64,000 nucleotides of DNA from Clusia tigrina (GCA_920105625.2 OV050030.1:190955887-191019886); one strand, 5' to 3'; positions 41,508-50,639 are shown, counted from the first letter of the stretch. A program made the numbers and translations. The notes: generated from the sequence alone by a model not told the origin.

Positions 41508-43580
41508 GAAGCGCAAGGATTACTGCTGAGACAGGAACAAATTGGCGAAACGATTGAAAAGCTGGTCCGTAACTTTAAGAAAGACGGCAGGTTACGTAAG
41601 GACAACGTGTATTATCGCAAGCGAATAACACAGTTGCAAGATCTGGGGAGAGAGTTCAACAATAATCACGGACTGTTGTTGCCTCACGCAGTTAAGTACG
41701 GCAAGGGAAAATATTTTGCGGAAAAATACGCAGACTACATAAATAGTCTGGTCAACGAATGGGCAGATACATTTAGCTCTGAATTAGAAGGACTAGGGCA
41801 ACAAACAGTGAGTTTAGTTTCGCCAGAGGAGGAAGTAAGGAACAGATTAAAATCAATACAGTCAGAGGTGAAACTGTTTACTGGGAAAATAGTTGACCAG
41901 TTCGAAGCGAGTACGAGCAGGGAAGAAGCTCAGGAATTGTGGAGGCAGGCGAACGCCGGAGGCGCTGCGTCACTATTAGAAGTAGCGGATCAAGCCTTGA
42001 CGGCAATCCAAAAAAGGACAGAAGAAAAGTTGTTCAAATTTCATGAGAAAACAGAATATTTGAGAGCACAAAAAGAGTATCTTGAGAATAAGGTAAAGGA
42101 ACTTTCTCAGAGATTGTCGGAAACAGAAGAAGCAGCAGCGCTGTTGGAGAAGGAGTGTGTAGGATTGAAAAGAGGACGGGCGACCAATAGCAACCCACAT
42201 AGAGAGGAGAGATCAAAATCAGCATCGGCTGGATTTACACAGACAGTGTTGACATTGCCTCCCGAAGTTCGCTGGCCGGAGTATTTAACTCCGGAAGGGA
42301 TAGGTCGTGTGGTGAAGCCTACATTAAACTTGACTGGAGAGGGTGAAGCGGAGTTTTTATTTGACGCGTCGGAAATCGGTGTCGAGCCATTTACTCCAGA
42401 ACGTCCGGTAACTAATAAAAATAAGGGATATACGCCAAAAGAGCCAGAAGCAGTAACGGTACAGGACAGGCCCAATACTGTGGACAGTATTTCGCCTGTA
42501 CGAACAAACGATCGAAGACTAATTAGTTTGAGTCCGTCATTGGTCAATTACCTCTCAGATCCGGGAGAAGTGAATCTAGGAACGACCCACAAAGATAGCG
42601 CTCAAGTTTTACCGGTCATAAGTAAAACAAATAGAAGTAAAATGGGCATTCTGGAAGTAGCTCATGCAGTGGAGAAGCTGGTGCCCATGTTCTCAGGGGT
42701 CGAGTTGTATGATCTGAGAACTGAGATACGGCGCTTCAAAGAAGGTTGTGAGTTGGCGCAACAGAGTCTTCCGGAAGCAGAAGGGGAACACTTGATAAGA
42801 TGTATTAGGCAAAGAACCACGGGTGATGCGTTTGATTTACTAGCGCATAGCTCAGTACGCACCCTGCCGGAGTTAGACGCACTTCTAGATCGAACATATT
42901 TGAAACAAAAGTCGTACGACTGTCTTGTACGGGAAATACAGGAATCAACTCAGAAACGAGCGGTTTCTTCCGCAGAAGAATCAATCCAACAGCGAGCGAC
43001 AACAGGTGGAATCTGTTGGAATAATGCTCCTGCAGAGGTAGGACCGGTACAACAGCGGAACCCAAGGGGAATCGGCAGATTTTCCCTCCCGCAACAAAGA
43101 GAACAAGGTTGCCTAGTCGAGAGTTTCCAGCCGAGGAAACCCATTTGTTCATTCTGCCATAAGTCAGGCCATACAAGAGACGAATGCATTACACGCAAGA
43201 ATACGCCCTATTGTATGGAGTGCCAAACATATGGTCATGAGGCAAGTAGGCAGTGTCAATTAGACAATAAATGGGATGATCAAAGTAGAAGGCAGCCAGC
43301 TACGAGGCGCCCAGATCCAACCTTAAGGGACAACAGGGGTAGTGGTCCTCGAGTCGGCTCAACGGAAGGGATTAACCAAGGAAGAAATCCTTTCAGCACT
43401 GGGAATGGTCAACAGCGGCCAAACTGGGATACTAGAGGAGGACAAAGGTTAGGCAACACCCAACAGGGGTTGAAATGCTTTTCATGTGGTCGGATGGGAC
43501 ATCGAGCTGCGGAGTGCAGGGATAGGCAGTTCCAACAGAGGAACCAGGGAAACTTCCAGCGGCCCAGTCGAGGCCAGTAG
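41508..43580 (+). CDS. Gag polyprotein, nonsense at codon 3
   Basis: Structural protein that would assemble the particle and bind genomic RNA. The frame is open from 41508. An in-frame ATG at 41499 is followed by ACG and then TAG, so the natural start is probably 41499 with a stop at codon 3. The next formal start is a GTG at 41607. Residue numbers below count from that GTG (657 aa). A helical, coiled-coil segment rich in E, K and L lies at about 136-185. A capsid-like helical region lies at about 350-435. Three zinc knuckles follow: C514-C517-H522-C527 (CX2CX4HX4C), C536-C539-H544-C550 (variant CX2CX4HX5C) and C624-C627-H632-C637. A basic Q/R/G-rich tail ends the protein. At the 3' end it overlaps the pol frame, with a slippery heptamer at 43547. 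The long N-terminal coiled coil and three knuckles are more than the single or absent knuckle of errantiviral Gags. Confidence 0.88.
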   Translation, partial: EAQGLLLRQEQIGETIEKLVRNFKKDGRLRKDNVYYRKRITQLQDLGREFNNNHGLLLPHAVKYGKGKYFAEKYADYINSLVNEWADTFSSELEGLGQQTVSLVSPEEEVRNRLKSIQSEVKLFTGKIVDQFEASTSREEAQELWRQANAGGAASLLEVADQALTAIQKRTEEKLFKFHEKTEYLRAQKEYLENKVKELSQRLSETEEAAALLEKECVGLKRGRATNSNPHREERSKSASAGFTQTVLTLPPEVRWPEYLTPEGIGRVVKPTLNLTGEGEAEFLFDASEIGVEPFTPERPVTNKNKGYTPKEPEAVTVQDRPNTVDSISPVRTNDRRLISLSPSLVNYLSDPGEVNLGTTHKDSAQVLPVISKTNRSKMGILEVAHAVEKLVPMFSGVELYDLRTEIRRFKEGCELAQQSLPEAEGEHLIRCIRQRTTGDAFDLLAHSSVRTLPELDALLDRTYLKQKSYDCLVREIQESTQKRAVSSAEESIQQRATTGGICWNNAPAEVGPVQQRNPRGIGRFSLPQQREQGCLVESFQPRKPICSFCHKSGHTRDECITRKNTPYCMECQTYGHEASRQCQLDNKWDDQSRRQPATRRPDPTLRDNRGSGPRVGSTEGINQGRNPFSTGNGQQRPNWDTRGGQRLGNTQQGLKCFSCGRMGHRAAECRDRQFQQRNQGNFQRPSRGQ

Positions 43581-43585
43581 ACTGG
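43547..43585 (+). promoter_or_regulatory. -1 ribosomal frameshift signal GGGAAAC plus hairpin
   Basis: The heptamer GGGAAAC at 43547-43553 sits in the Gag frame as CAG GGA AAC, that is X XXY YYZ, a canonical -1 slippery site. The pol frame is open from 43526 through the heptamer, and the gag stop is at 43578-43580, so slippage joins the two. Ten bases downstream a perfect 6-bp stem, CCAGTC (43564-43569) with GACTGG (43580-43585), closes a 10-base loop. The loop contains GGCC, which could pair with GGCC at 43614-43617 to form a pseudoknot. Confidence 0.8.
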
Positions 43586-46500
43586 AAAGCCAAAAGTAAG
43601 GAAGTAACAGTTAGGCCGAAGGTACGTGTGACTGGTAATGTAGGAAGTACAGTCCAGGAAAAGGAGGAGCAAGAGGCTCTCCAATACCACGTACCAAGAA
43701 TTGTAAGAACAATGGTTCAAGTGACGGATGAGCAAGAGTCTCTCCGGGAGAAAATTTTTGATTGCGTATTGATTTGGGTAACTGTGATGATTCTAGCACT
43801 TAGATTAAGTTTCAATAAGATTAGAGAGTATAGGCCAATCGCCGCGTACGTGGTACGAGGATGTATAGTTAAGGTATTAGCGGTAATTTTGAGGGAGTAT
43901 AGGGTTGTAAGGCATAACTGTGGTGCATGGAGGAGAAAATTGGAAGAGTTAGGAAGTAGATACGCGTCCATTTTGGAGTCAAAAGGGCGTTGTTTCGTTG
44001 TGAGCAGGGTAGGAGATGCTTTCATCGAGATACCCTGCAAGGAGGCAGCTAGTGGAAAGATAGTGCTTTTGATAGATTCAGGGGCGGATACTAGCCTCGT
44101 AAAATCTAGTGTTTTACGGAAAGGACTAGTTATTAACCCAAAAGATGTAAGAACGCTTAATGGAGCGTTCGGAGGTTGCATCAGAACACTGGGGTCACTT
44201 AAAATAGGGCACAGTAAAGTTAAGGGAATGAGTTTTAGAGTGCACGCAGTTGAATTGGATAGGGAAGGTATCCCGGCCGATGGGATAATTGGCCGCGATA
44301 ATCTCTGGGGCCGCACCATACTGGATGCGCTGGAGAAACAGTTATCATTTTATGATGATAATAAGAATAGAATCCTTACTCTCCCATTGAAGTCATGGCA
44401 GGAAGGAACCGTGAATAGGGTTAAAAATTGTATGGAGGTAGTGAACGCAAGGTCAACCAGAGTAGTTACTATGCGTGTAAACACGAAACTCAGGACTGTT
44501 GTTTTGCACAAGCAGCAGCTAACGGAGGGTGTGTATATGGGAGAGACCATAACGCACGTTGACAAGGGTAAAGTGTACGCTTGTGTACTAAATGCGTCAG
44601 AGGAGGACTACTATATGGATAAGGATTTTAGGCCTAAGTTCACTAGTTATGATAGTTTTAAGGAACCGAATTATGGAACGGTTAATCAGATTAAGCAGAT
44701 AGATGTAAGGAAAAGAATGGAGAGAGTGCTAGAATCACTAAAGTTAGACCCAAGCGTAAATTCAGAAGAGAAGGCATCAATAGAAGCCATTTGTATGTCA
44801 TTCCATGACATATTTTTGCTGGAAGGAGACCAGTTAACGTATACACCAGAGGTAGAGCATGAAATACCTACTAGGGTGGATCAAGCACCGATTAACCAGA
44901 AGCAATACAGGTTGCCACAGGGTCACAAAGATGAGGTTAATAGGCAAGTGGAAGGAATGTTAAAGGATAACATTATTTCGCCGAGTATCTCGCCTTGGAA
45001 TTCACCAATAATTTTGGTGCCAAAGAAGGGAGGTGCTCACGGTCAAAAGAAGTGGAGAATGGTCGTTGATTTTAGGAAATTGAACGACGCCACTATCAAG
45101 CAGGTGTTCCCAATACCAAGGATAGAAGAGATACTGGATCAATTGGGACACAGTAGATATTTTTCTACACTTGATTTAGCGAGTGGCTACCACCAAGTTC
45201 TGGTGGATACCCAAGATAAGCAGAAAACCGCGTTCAGCACCGGTTTAGGCCATTACGAGTTCAATAGAATGCCGTTTGGATTAACAGGAGCACCGGCTAC
45301 CTTCCAACGGCTAATGAACCATGTGCTAACAGGCTTACAAGGGTTAGATTGTTTTGTGTATCTCGATGATATTGTAACATTGATATTGCAACGCTTGCGC
45401 AAGGTGCTCCAGAAATTGCGAGAACACAACTTGAAATTGAACACGGAGAAGTGTCAGTTCTTACGAAGAGAGGTGGTTTATTTAGGCCATCGTTGCTCAG
45501 AAGCAGGAGCACTGCCTGACCCGCAGAAGGTGGAATGCGTTAGAAATTTAGCGGTTCCAAGAAACAGAAAAGAAGTGCAAGCATTCCTAGGACTAGTGAA
45601 CTATTATAGAAAGTTCGTGGAAGGACTAGCCGGAATTGCGTTGCCAATTAACAAGTTGCTACGAAAAGAAGCAAAGTTCGAATGGACAGAGAGATGTCAG
45701 CAAGCATTCGAGAGGCTAAAGGAGATAATTAGCTCGCCACCAATTTTGGCATACCCCGACTTTGAACAAACTTTTTTGTTGACCACTGATGCTAGCAATG
45801 AAGCATTAGGGGCAGTATTGTCACAAGGGGAAGTCGGTGATGACCGACCAATAGCATTCGCAAGCAGAGCGCTTAGCGACACGGAGAAGAGATACTCCAC
45901 AATAGAAAAGGAATTTCTAGCCATAGTATGGACTACGAAGAATTTTAGAGCATATCTGCTAGGACGCCCATTCAAGATATACACTGATCACCAGCCGTTG
46001 AGAGGCATAGCCAATTTGAAAGACCAAACGTCTAGGCTAGCCAGGTTCAGACAGAAATTGTCTGAGTATGATTTTGAAATCATTTACAAACCTGGGAAAA
46101 AGAATCTGAATGCGGATGCACTCAGCAGAGTACCGCAGGCACAGAAGGTATCAGTAGTGCAAACGAGGGCCAAAGCACGGTCAGATAAGGAGAAGACCGA
46201 GAGAATTCAAGGGGATAAAATTGATGCAACAGGAAATGTTAGCAATGCGGGTGACGTTGCTAATGAACAAAGAGCCAGTAGTGTGGAATGGCTGAAGGAT
46301 AAAAAAGATATCCAGGCTGTGTTAAAGGGTTTCCATGATTCACCTCTAGGTGGACACCAGGGATTCTGGAAAACCCATGACAGAATTAGGCGAGTATACG
46401 GATGGAAAGGTATGCTCAAGGACATAAAAAAATATGTAAGAAGTTGCCCAAAGTGCCAGGCCAACAAAAGTTCAAGGCTAACAAAGATGCCCATGGTGTT

Positions 46501-47320
46501 AACGGACACACCAAAGCAACCATTTGATAAGGTCCATATGGATATTGTAGGTATTTTACCTGAGACTGTTTCGGGCAATAAATACATACTGACGTTCCAA
46601 GACGATTTCTCAAAGTATATGGCGTGCGTGGCTATACCCGATGCTGAAGCAAGTACGGTGGCCAAAGCATTCTTTGATGAAATTATAGCAAGATACAACA
46701 TACCTAAGGTTTTGATAACCGACAATGGTTCAAATTTCGTATCAAAACTATTCTCAGAAACGTGTAAAATGCTGGGAATCAAGAAGTTGCACATAACACC
46801 ATATCATCCACAGGCTAATGGCTCATTGGAACGTAGTCATCGACCTCTGGCCGAGTACTTGCGCAGTTTTGCCAAAGAAGACGGCTCGAATTGGGATCAA
46901 TGGTTAACCACTGCAATGCATGTACACAACAATACTGTGCATGTATCAACAAAGCAAACTCCGTTTAGAACACTCTACGGGTTTGACTTCAACATGCCAG
47001 CGAATTTGAAGCGCAAAAGTGCGCCTGTATACAATGCTGATGACCCCAATAAAGTACAAAAATATCAGTTGCAGCGAGCGCACGAATTGGTTAGAGAAAA
47101 CCAGGAATGTGCTAAACGAGTGGCCAGGAAAGCCTATAACAGGGTACTAAACCCAGTAGTTTTTCATGTGGGTGATCAGGTACTCATGAGGAATCAAGCC
47201 AGGAGAAATAAATTCTCACCTGTGTGGATAGGTCCGTATATGGTAGCAGAGATCCGAAGCCCAGTTACAACAGTCGTAACGATTAAGGGCAAGAATAAAA
47301 AGCTACATAATAATTTGTAA
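43553..47320 (+). CDS. Pol polyprotein: protease, RT, RNase H, integrase
   Basis: Replication polyprotein of element 1, reached by -1 slippage; the only in-frame start-like codon is GTG at 43628, used here for numbering. A hydrophobic segment at 43-62 precedes the protease. Protease: LLIDSGADTS, D150. Reverse transcriptase: catalytic D516 (STLDLASGY) and YLDD with D580 and D581. The loop after YLDD is short: only seven residues separate DDI from the LRKVL helix, about six fewer than usual. RNase H: TTDASNEALG (D721), IYTDHQPL and NADALSR. Integrase: H903, H910, C940, C943 zinc site, then D972, D1032 and E1068 (DX59DX35E), and a GPY-type C-terminus with WIGPYMV. TAA at 47318-47320 is followed in frame by nine more codons (KLFHVRPHT) and a second TAA, so the integrase end is probably clipped by a nonsense mutation. 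PR-RT-RH-IN order is Ty3/gypsy. Confidence 0.95.
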   Translation, partial: LPAAQSRPVDWKAKSKEVTVRPKVRVTGNVGSTVQEKEEQEALQYHVPRIVRTMVQVTDEQESLREKIFDCVLIWVTVMILALRLSFNKIREYRPIAAYVVRGCIVKVLAVILREYRVVRHNCGAWRRKLEELGSRYASILESKGRCFVVSRVGDAFIEIPCKEAASGKIVLLIDSGADTSLVKSSVLRKGLVINPKDVRTLNGAFGGCIRTLGSLKIGHSKVKGMSFRVHAVELDREGIPADGIIGRDNLWGRTILDALEKQLSFYDDNKNRILTLPLKSWQEGTVNRVKNCMEVVNARSTRVVTMRVNTKLRTVVLHKQQLTEGVYMGETITHVDKGKVYACVLNASEEDYYMDKDFRPKFTSYDSFKEPNYGTVNQIKQIDVRKRMERVLESLKLDPSVNSEEKASIEAICMSFHDIFLLEGDQLTYTPEVEHEIPTRVDQAPINQKQYRLPQGHKDEVNRQVEGMLKDNIISPSISPWNSPIILVPKKGGAHGQKKWRMVVDFRKLNDATIKQVFPIPRIEEILDQLGHSRYFSTLDLASGYHQVLVDTQDKQKTAFSTGLGHYEFNRMPFGLTGAPATFQRLMNHVLTGLQGLDCFVYLDDIVTLILQRLRKVLQKLREHNLKLNTEKCQFLRREVVYLGHRCSEAGALPDPQKVECVRNLAVPRNRKEVQAFLGLVNYYRKFVEGLAGIALPINKLLRKEAKFEWTERCQQAFERLKEIISSPPILAYPDFEQTFLLTTDASNEALGAVLSQGEVGDDRPIAFASRALSDTEKRYSTIEKEFLAIVWTTKNFRAYLLGRPFKIYTDHQPLRGIANLKDQTSRLARFRQKLSEYDFEIIYKPGKKNLNADALSRVPQAQKVSVVQTRAKARSDKEKTERIQGDKIDATGNVSNAGDVANEQRASSVEWLKDKKDIQAVLKGFHDSPLGGHQGFWKTHDRIRRVYGWKGMLKDIKKYVRSCPKCQANKSSRLTKMPMVLTDTPKQPFDKVHMDIVGILPETVSGNKYILTFQDDFSKYMACVAIPDAEASTVAKAFFDEIIARYNIPKVLITDNGSNFVSKLFSETCKMLGIKKLHITPYHPQANGSLERSHRPLAEYLRSFAKEDGSNWDQWLTTAMHVHNNTVHVSTKQTPFRTLYGFDFNMPANLKRKSAPVYNADDPNKVQKYQLQRAHELVRENQECAKRVARKAYNRVLNPVVFHVGDQVLMRNQARRNKFSPVWIGPYMVAEIRSPVTTVVTIKGKNKKLHNNL

Positions 47321-47350
47321 AAATTATTCCACGTTAGACCACACACCTAA

Positions 47351-48522
47351 TTCATGTGTCAATAGTGTTTTACAAGTGTAAACACAATAATAATAATATG
47401 AACAAGTACGTGTGTGTATCAAATAACACACACAGTTCCGATTTTCAAAGCCAAGGCCAGCAGAAGTGTGCCAATTAAACTCGAGCAAGTAAAGTTGATG
47501 TAATAAAAATGCTTATTATGCACTATGGTCGAACGAAGCACAGTAGGGAAAAACATTTTTTTTTAAATATTAAATGATAAATATTGCACGTAATTAAAAA
47601 TAAAATAAGATAGTAAGACAGTCGTGGGTAAGTAATATAAAACTTCGAATATGTACATACATACATACGGCAGTGTATGCACTGAAATTCGATGCATGAG
47701 CGTTAACGCCAGGCAACGGAACTGCTGGTGAAGTAAGTATATATACGAGTATGTATATATGTGTATAAGATAAAGAATGAATGTACGAATGTATATTTAA
47801 AGAAGTAAGTATTCTAATTAGGAGGAATGGGTATGTGCGTATGTATATTTTTGCAGATACTCGTACATAGGTTTTTACTGTTTATTGATTAGGAAATTAG
47901 CGTATGGAAATTTGAAAAAATGTATAGTTAATTGGGGAAAATAACGTTAGTAATTAATTCTAGGTAATTTAAAGCGCCTTGAATGTATGTATGTAGCGAT
48001 GTAGGAAGAGACGATCGTTAATGGATATATGCATATCAGGCTAGAAGTAAATTTAAATAAAAAGTAATTGTATGCGATGAAAGATATAGTCATGCAATGG
48101 ACAAAGTTTTGACACAAATGGGATTATTTTTTATAATCTGATTTTGTCGGAGGATCAATAATTTGGTTCGAAACTAGAATGAGTGATAACTCACGTATTG
48201 AAAAGAGCATGGAAAATTAGTCAAAGCGGAACTAATGCACTATATGGCAATAATGAAACATAGTCCAGTCCTCTTTTCCTCTGGGATGCGGTAGCAAATC
48301 CGAGAATGTAAGGGGAGAAGACGAGTGGACGGGGAATTGAATGATATAGCATTCAATTGTAGATTTAGCAATTTATGAATATAAAAGGTCGGTCGATGAT
48401 GGATGGTAATGTAAAATAGTGATAATGATAATGTAGCAATAATATAACCATAATGATTATTTAAATATTTAGAGAAATAGAAATATTTATTAGTTAAGTT
48501 ATTATAGCGATTACTACAGTAT
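47351..48522 (+). other. AT-rich spacer after pol
   Basis: About 1.2 kb with many stops in all frames. It contains short ATAC-type microsatellites (near 47652-47670 and 47740-47765) and no recognisable coding sequence. The stretch TTACTACAG at 48511-48519, just before an ATG at 48523, is a possible 3' splice acceptor for an env mRNA, but its pyrimidine tract is weak. The spacer may be what is left of a longer env gene or simply untranslated sequence. Confidence 0.45.
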
Positions 48523-48897
48523 ATGTGTAGGGCAGCTGTGTTCTTGGTAGCCTATTTGAGAATTCCAGCGAAATGCAGCGAAACCGCGGAAGTGCGGGTG
48601 GAACCCTTGGCAGAAACGGACCTGATTTTGGAATCCCTGGATAATGTTTGGTTCTCGAAAGACGAGTGGGTGGTGATATCGGAGTTTCGCGATGCTGATC
48701 TGGAGCCAGTACTGAAAAAACTAGAAGACTTGCAAGAGAAAACAACGGAGCTTTGCGAGTTAAGAGCAAATACGGCAGGATCTGACGGAAGCAAGAGAGG
48801 GTGTGAGATAACGGAAGCAGAATCGATAATAGCGAGGCTCAGACGAAACGAGCAAGCTATGTCATTTCGGGGTAGCAAACAACGCGCAGCAAGTTGA
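48523..48897 (+). pseudogene. Possible env N-terminal fragment
   Basis: A 124-codon open frame starting at ATG 48523. Its first 18 residues include a short hydrophobic run (AAVFLVAYL) that could be a signal sequence. The centre, with the words DEWVVISEFRDADLEPVL and KKLEDLQEKTTEL, is amphipathic helix in character, and a basic cluster (RLRRNEQ) lies near the end. Position after integrase and the length of the whole 3' region fit an envelope gene, as in gypsy-type endogenous retroviruses. I do not recognise a specific family match, and the frame stops long before the membrane anchor found at 49562. The env reading is tentative; a novel small accessory frame is the alternative. Confidence 0.4.
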
Positions 48898-49204
48898 CTC
48901 TGATCTTGTGGGTTGTGGTTCAGTGCTTTAATCTAATTATTTGGCAATTAAGTGCTGAACGAGTTCCAAAATCTAACATTTTTGTAAATAGTCCGGGACT
49001 CCGCGATACGCACAATACTCCTGAGTATATCAGACGAAAATTACCTCCACAAACATGCTATTGAACATGATTTCTGCTATGGCATTATTATTGGGCCGAA
49101 CGCCAAGCTTTGGCTAAGAACGGGGAGGAGGATAATGACCTGCTATTTGCATCCAACGAGTTGGAGTGTAACTCTCAAGGATCTGTAAATCAATTGGACA
49201 TTGA
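48898..49204 (+). pseudogene. Decayed stretch between env-like fragments
   Basis: No frame is open throughout. One frame (open from 48876 to a TGA at 49056-49058) reads a hydrophobic run LTLILWVVVQCFNLIIWQL. The same frame, after two stops, reads an acidic stretch with NGEEDNDLLFASNELECN up to 49226. Alternating open pieces in different frames are what a coding sequence broken by indels would leave. They could equally be chance. Confidence 0.35.
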
Positions 49205-49711
49205 CACACAAGCCCTGACGAGTCAATGAGTCGGCGCATGCAGAATGACACCAGGCTCCCTTGTAGTTATTGCACGAGACAGGAAATTGCACATGAACAC
49301 ACATTCAAAGAAAGCAAACGGCTTTTCAGCGAATTGAACAATTTACTTATACAGAGCAATCATTTCTGCATCTCCGTTGAAGACGTCGCTAAAGCTGATT
49401 ACGTATTTTTGGTCTACTCTACGTTCACCCAGACAGCCACCTGCGAACCGTATACTCAGACTTTGAACGGCGGCACATTCTTACCAATGGAGTGTCGTTT
49501 TATCCGGAAACCATTCCGAGTAGTACATTTTTGATCGCACTCCTCGTTGGAAAAGGGAGGGATCGCCGCGATCGTAACGCTGGCAGTGATCGTTTATATT
49601 CTGCCAGTTAAGGATACCCACAACGAGAACCACACCAACGGCGCAACACAACAACCATACCGACAACGGCAGCCGACAACCGGATCATCAGTTAGCAGAA
49701 GTATAACGTAA
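49205..49711 (+). pseudogene. Env-like C-terminal fragment with membrane anchor
   Basis: One frame is open from 49205 (first ATG 49226) to a TGA at 49532-49534. It continues in the same frame without further stops to a TAA at 49709-49711. The first part is cysteine-containing and ectodomain-like (CSYCTRQ, FCISVEDVAKADYVF, LNGGTFLPMEC). After the TGA comes a strongly hydrophobic segment, IAAIVTLAVIVYILPV, followed by a polar tail of about 30 residues rich in N, T, Q and R. That layout is an ectodomain, single transmembrane anchor and short cytoplasmic tail, as in retroviral-type Env. A single nonsense codon separates anchor from ectodomain. It cannot be joined in frame to the 48523 fragment without a shift. 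The identity is inferred from architecture and position only. Confidence 0.5.
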
Positions 49712-50123
49712 GTTTTTAGGTATAAATATCATAGCGGAATATAAGATTTAAGTATGAGAATAAAATGTATTGTACGCCAGTGAGAAAAGAGTCGATGAAA
49801 GACCAAATATAAAAAGGGGAAAAAAAAATAAAAGAACAAAATAGAACAAAACAGAAAAAAACTATAAAAAAAAAGTCATAGCAAAAAAAAAAAGAAAAGA
49901 TAAAACGAAAAAAAAAAGAAATTGATTCAAAAACTAAAAAGAAAGAACATAAAGAAAAGAAAAGAAAAAAGGAAATAGAAAGAACCCAAAGTATAAAATA
50001 AGGCGGATTGAAAAAAAAGAAACATTATACACATGTATTGATTTAAGAAAATGCACTGACTGTTTGAAGTGCAGAAATAAATGTAAACTTTCAATAGAAG
50101 TTAGTTGCACTAACTTCTTTTAG
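49712..50123 (+). other. A/purine-rich 3' untranslated stretch
   Basis: Between the env-like tail and the polypurine tract. The part from about 49800 to 50000 is almost entirely A and G, with repeated runs of A interrupted by G, and few pyrimidines. No gene is visible. It may serve as part of the 3' untranslated region. Confidence 0.6.
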
Positions 50124-50137
50124 AAAGAGGGGAGGGA
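50124..50137 (+). other. Polypurine tract of element 1
   Basis: AAAGAGGGGAGGGA abuts the first base of the 3' LTR. This is the expected RNase H-resistant primer for plus-strand DNA synthesis. Confidence 0.9.
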
Positions 50138-50639
50138 TGTTGTGAGTTAGAACCATACTACCTACGTGTAGTTTACTCACAGCACCGACTCCTAATAGAT
50201 GCCACACTATGTTAAATTAGCATGTGCTAAAACGGTGCTATAATAAGGCATACTTCTAGGGTTTAAGTATTTCAAGTTAATGTGATCTGTGCAACGTTAT
50301 TATGTAAGCTTTTAGGGTGTTACAGTTCCGCAGTCGAGTCGACGAGGGCAGCATAGTGCACCGTCGCCACTTTTGAAGTGGGTCAGTTGGCTTGACCAAC
50401 TGACACCAATTAACAGGTGCAGAACTGGAACACCAGAAAGGTCAGTTCACAGACTGAGATAGGTTTTTAAAAATAGTATATAAGCATTAGGTTTCGTAAG
50501 AATAAAGCTCTTCTTGTGTTGTGAAACTGTAAAGTAATAAGTATTTAACTTCAACGTTAGGGCTCTTAAGTTTTCAGCACGCTCCCGAAGAACTGCGACA
50601 GGACGTCCCCAACCAGGCAAGGACACGAGATCCCCAACA
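50138..50639 (+). repeat. 3' LTR of element 1
   Basis: 502 bp, colinear with the 5' LTR at a constant offset of 10,253 and with no indels. Differences are at 50243, 50268 and 50543. It keeps the TATA-like box, AATAAA and the 9-bp inverted repeat (50382-50404), and ends in CCCCAACA. Confidence 0.96.

Larger units (their letters stand above)
39885..50639 (+). mobile_element. Complete Ty3/gypsy-class LTR retrotransposon (element 1)
   Basis: The element is 10,755 bp long, bounded by 502-bp direct LTRs (TGTTGTGAG...CCCCAACA) and a TGAC duplication. Order: 5' LTR, Ser-type primer site, leader of about 1.1 kb, gag, -1 frameshift signal, pol (PR-RT-RNaseH-IN), a decayed env-like region of about 1.2 kb, an A/purine-rich stretch, polypurine tract, 3' LTR. 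The domain order PR-RT-RH-IN and the integrase GPY-type end place it in Ty3/gypsy (Metaviridae). The three-zinc-knuckle Gag with a long coiled-coil N-terminus and the large leader do not let me name a family. The copy is probably not autonomous because of lesions in gag, pol and env, yet the LTR pair is 99.4 per cent identical. Confidence 0.96.

Noticed and set aside
43717..44319. 200-codon minus-strand frame opposite pol, and other antisense frames in gag/pol
   Set aside because: They mirror the strong sense-strand coding bias of gag and pol and have no features of their own.
48494..48769. Minus-strand 91- and 108-codon frames over the 48523 fragment
   Set aside because: Shadows of the sense-strand frame; no domain features.
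49226..49534. Independent small gene at 49226
   Set aside because: The same frame continues past its TGA into a membrane anchor and tail, and it lies between pol and the polypurine tract, so it is better read as part of a broken env-like gene.
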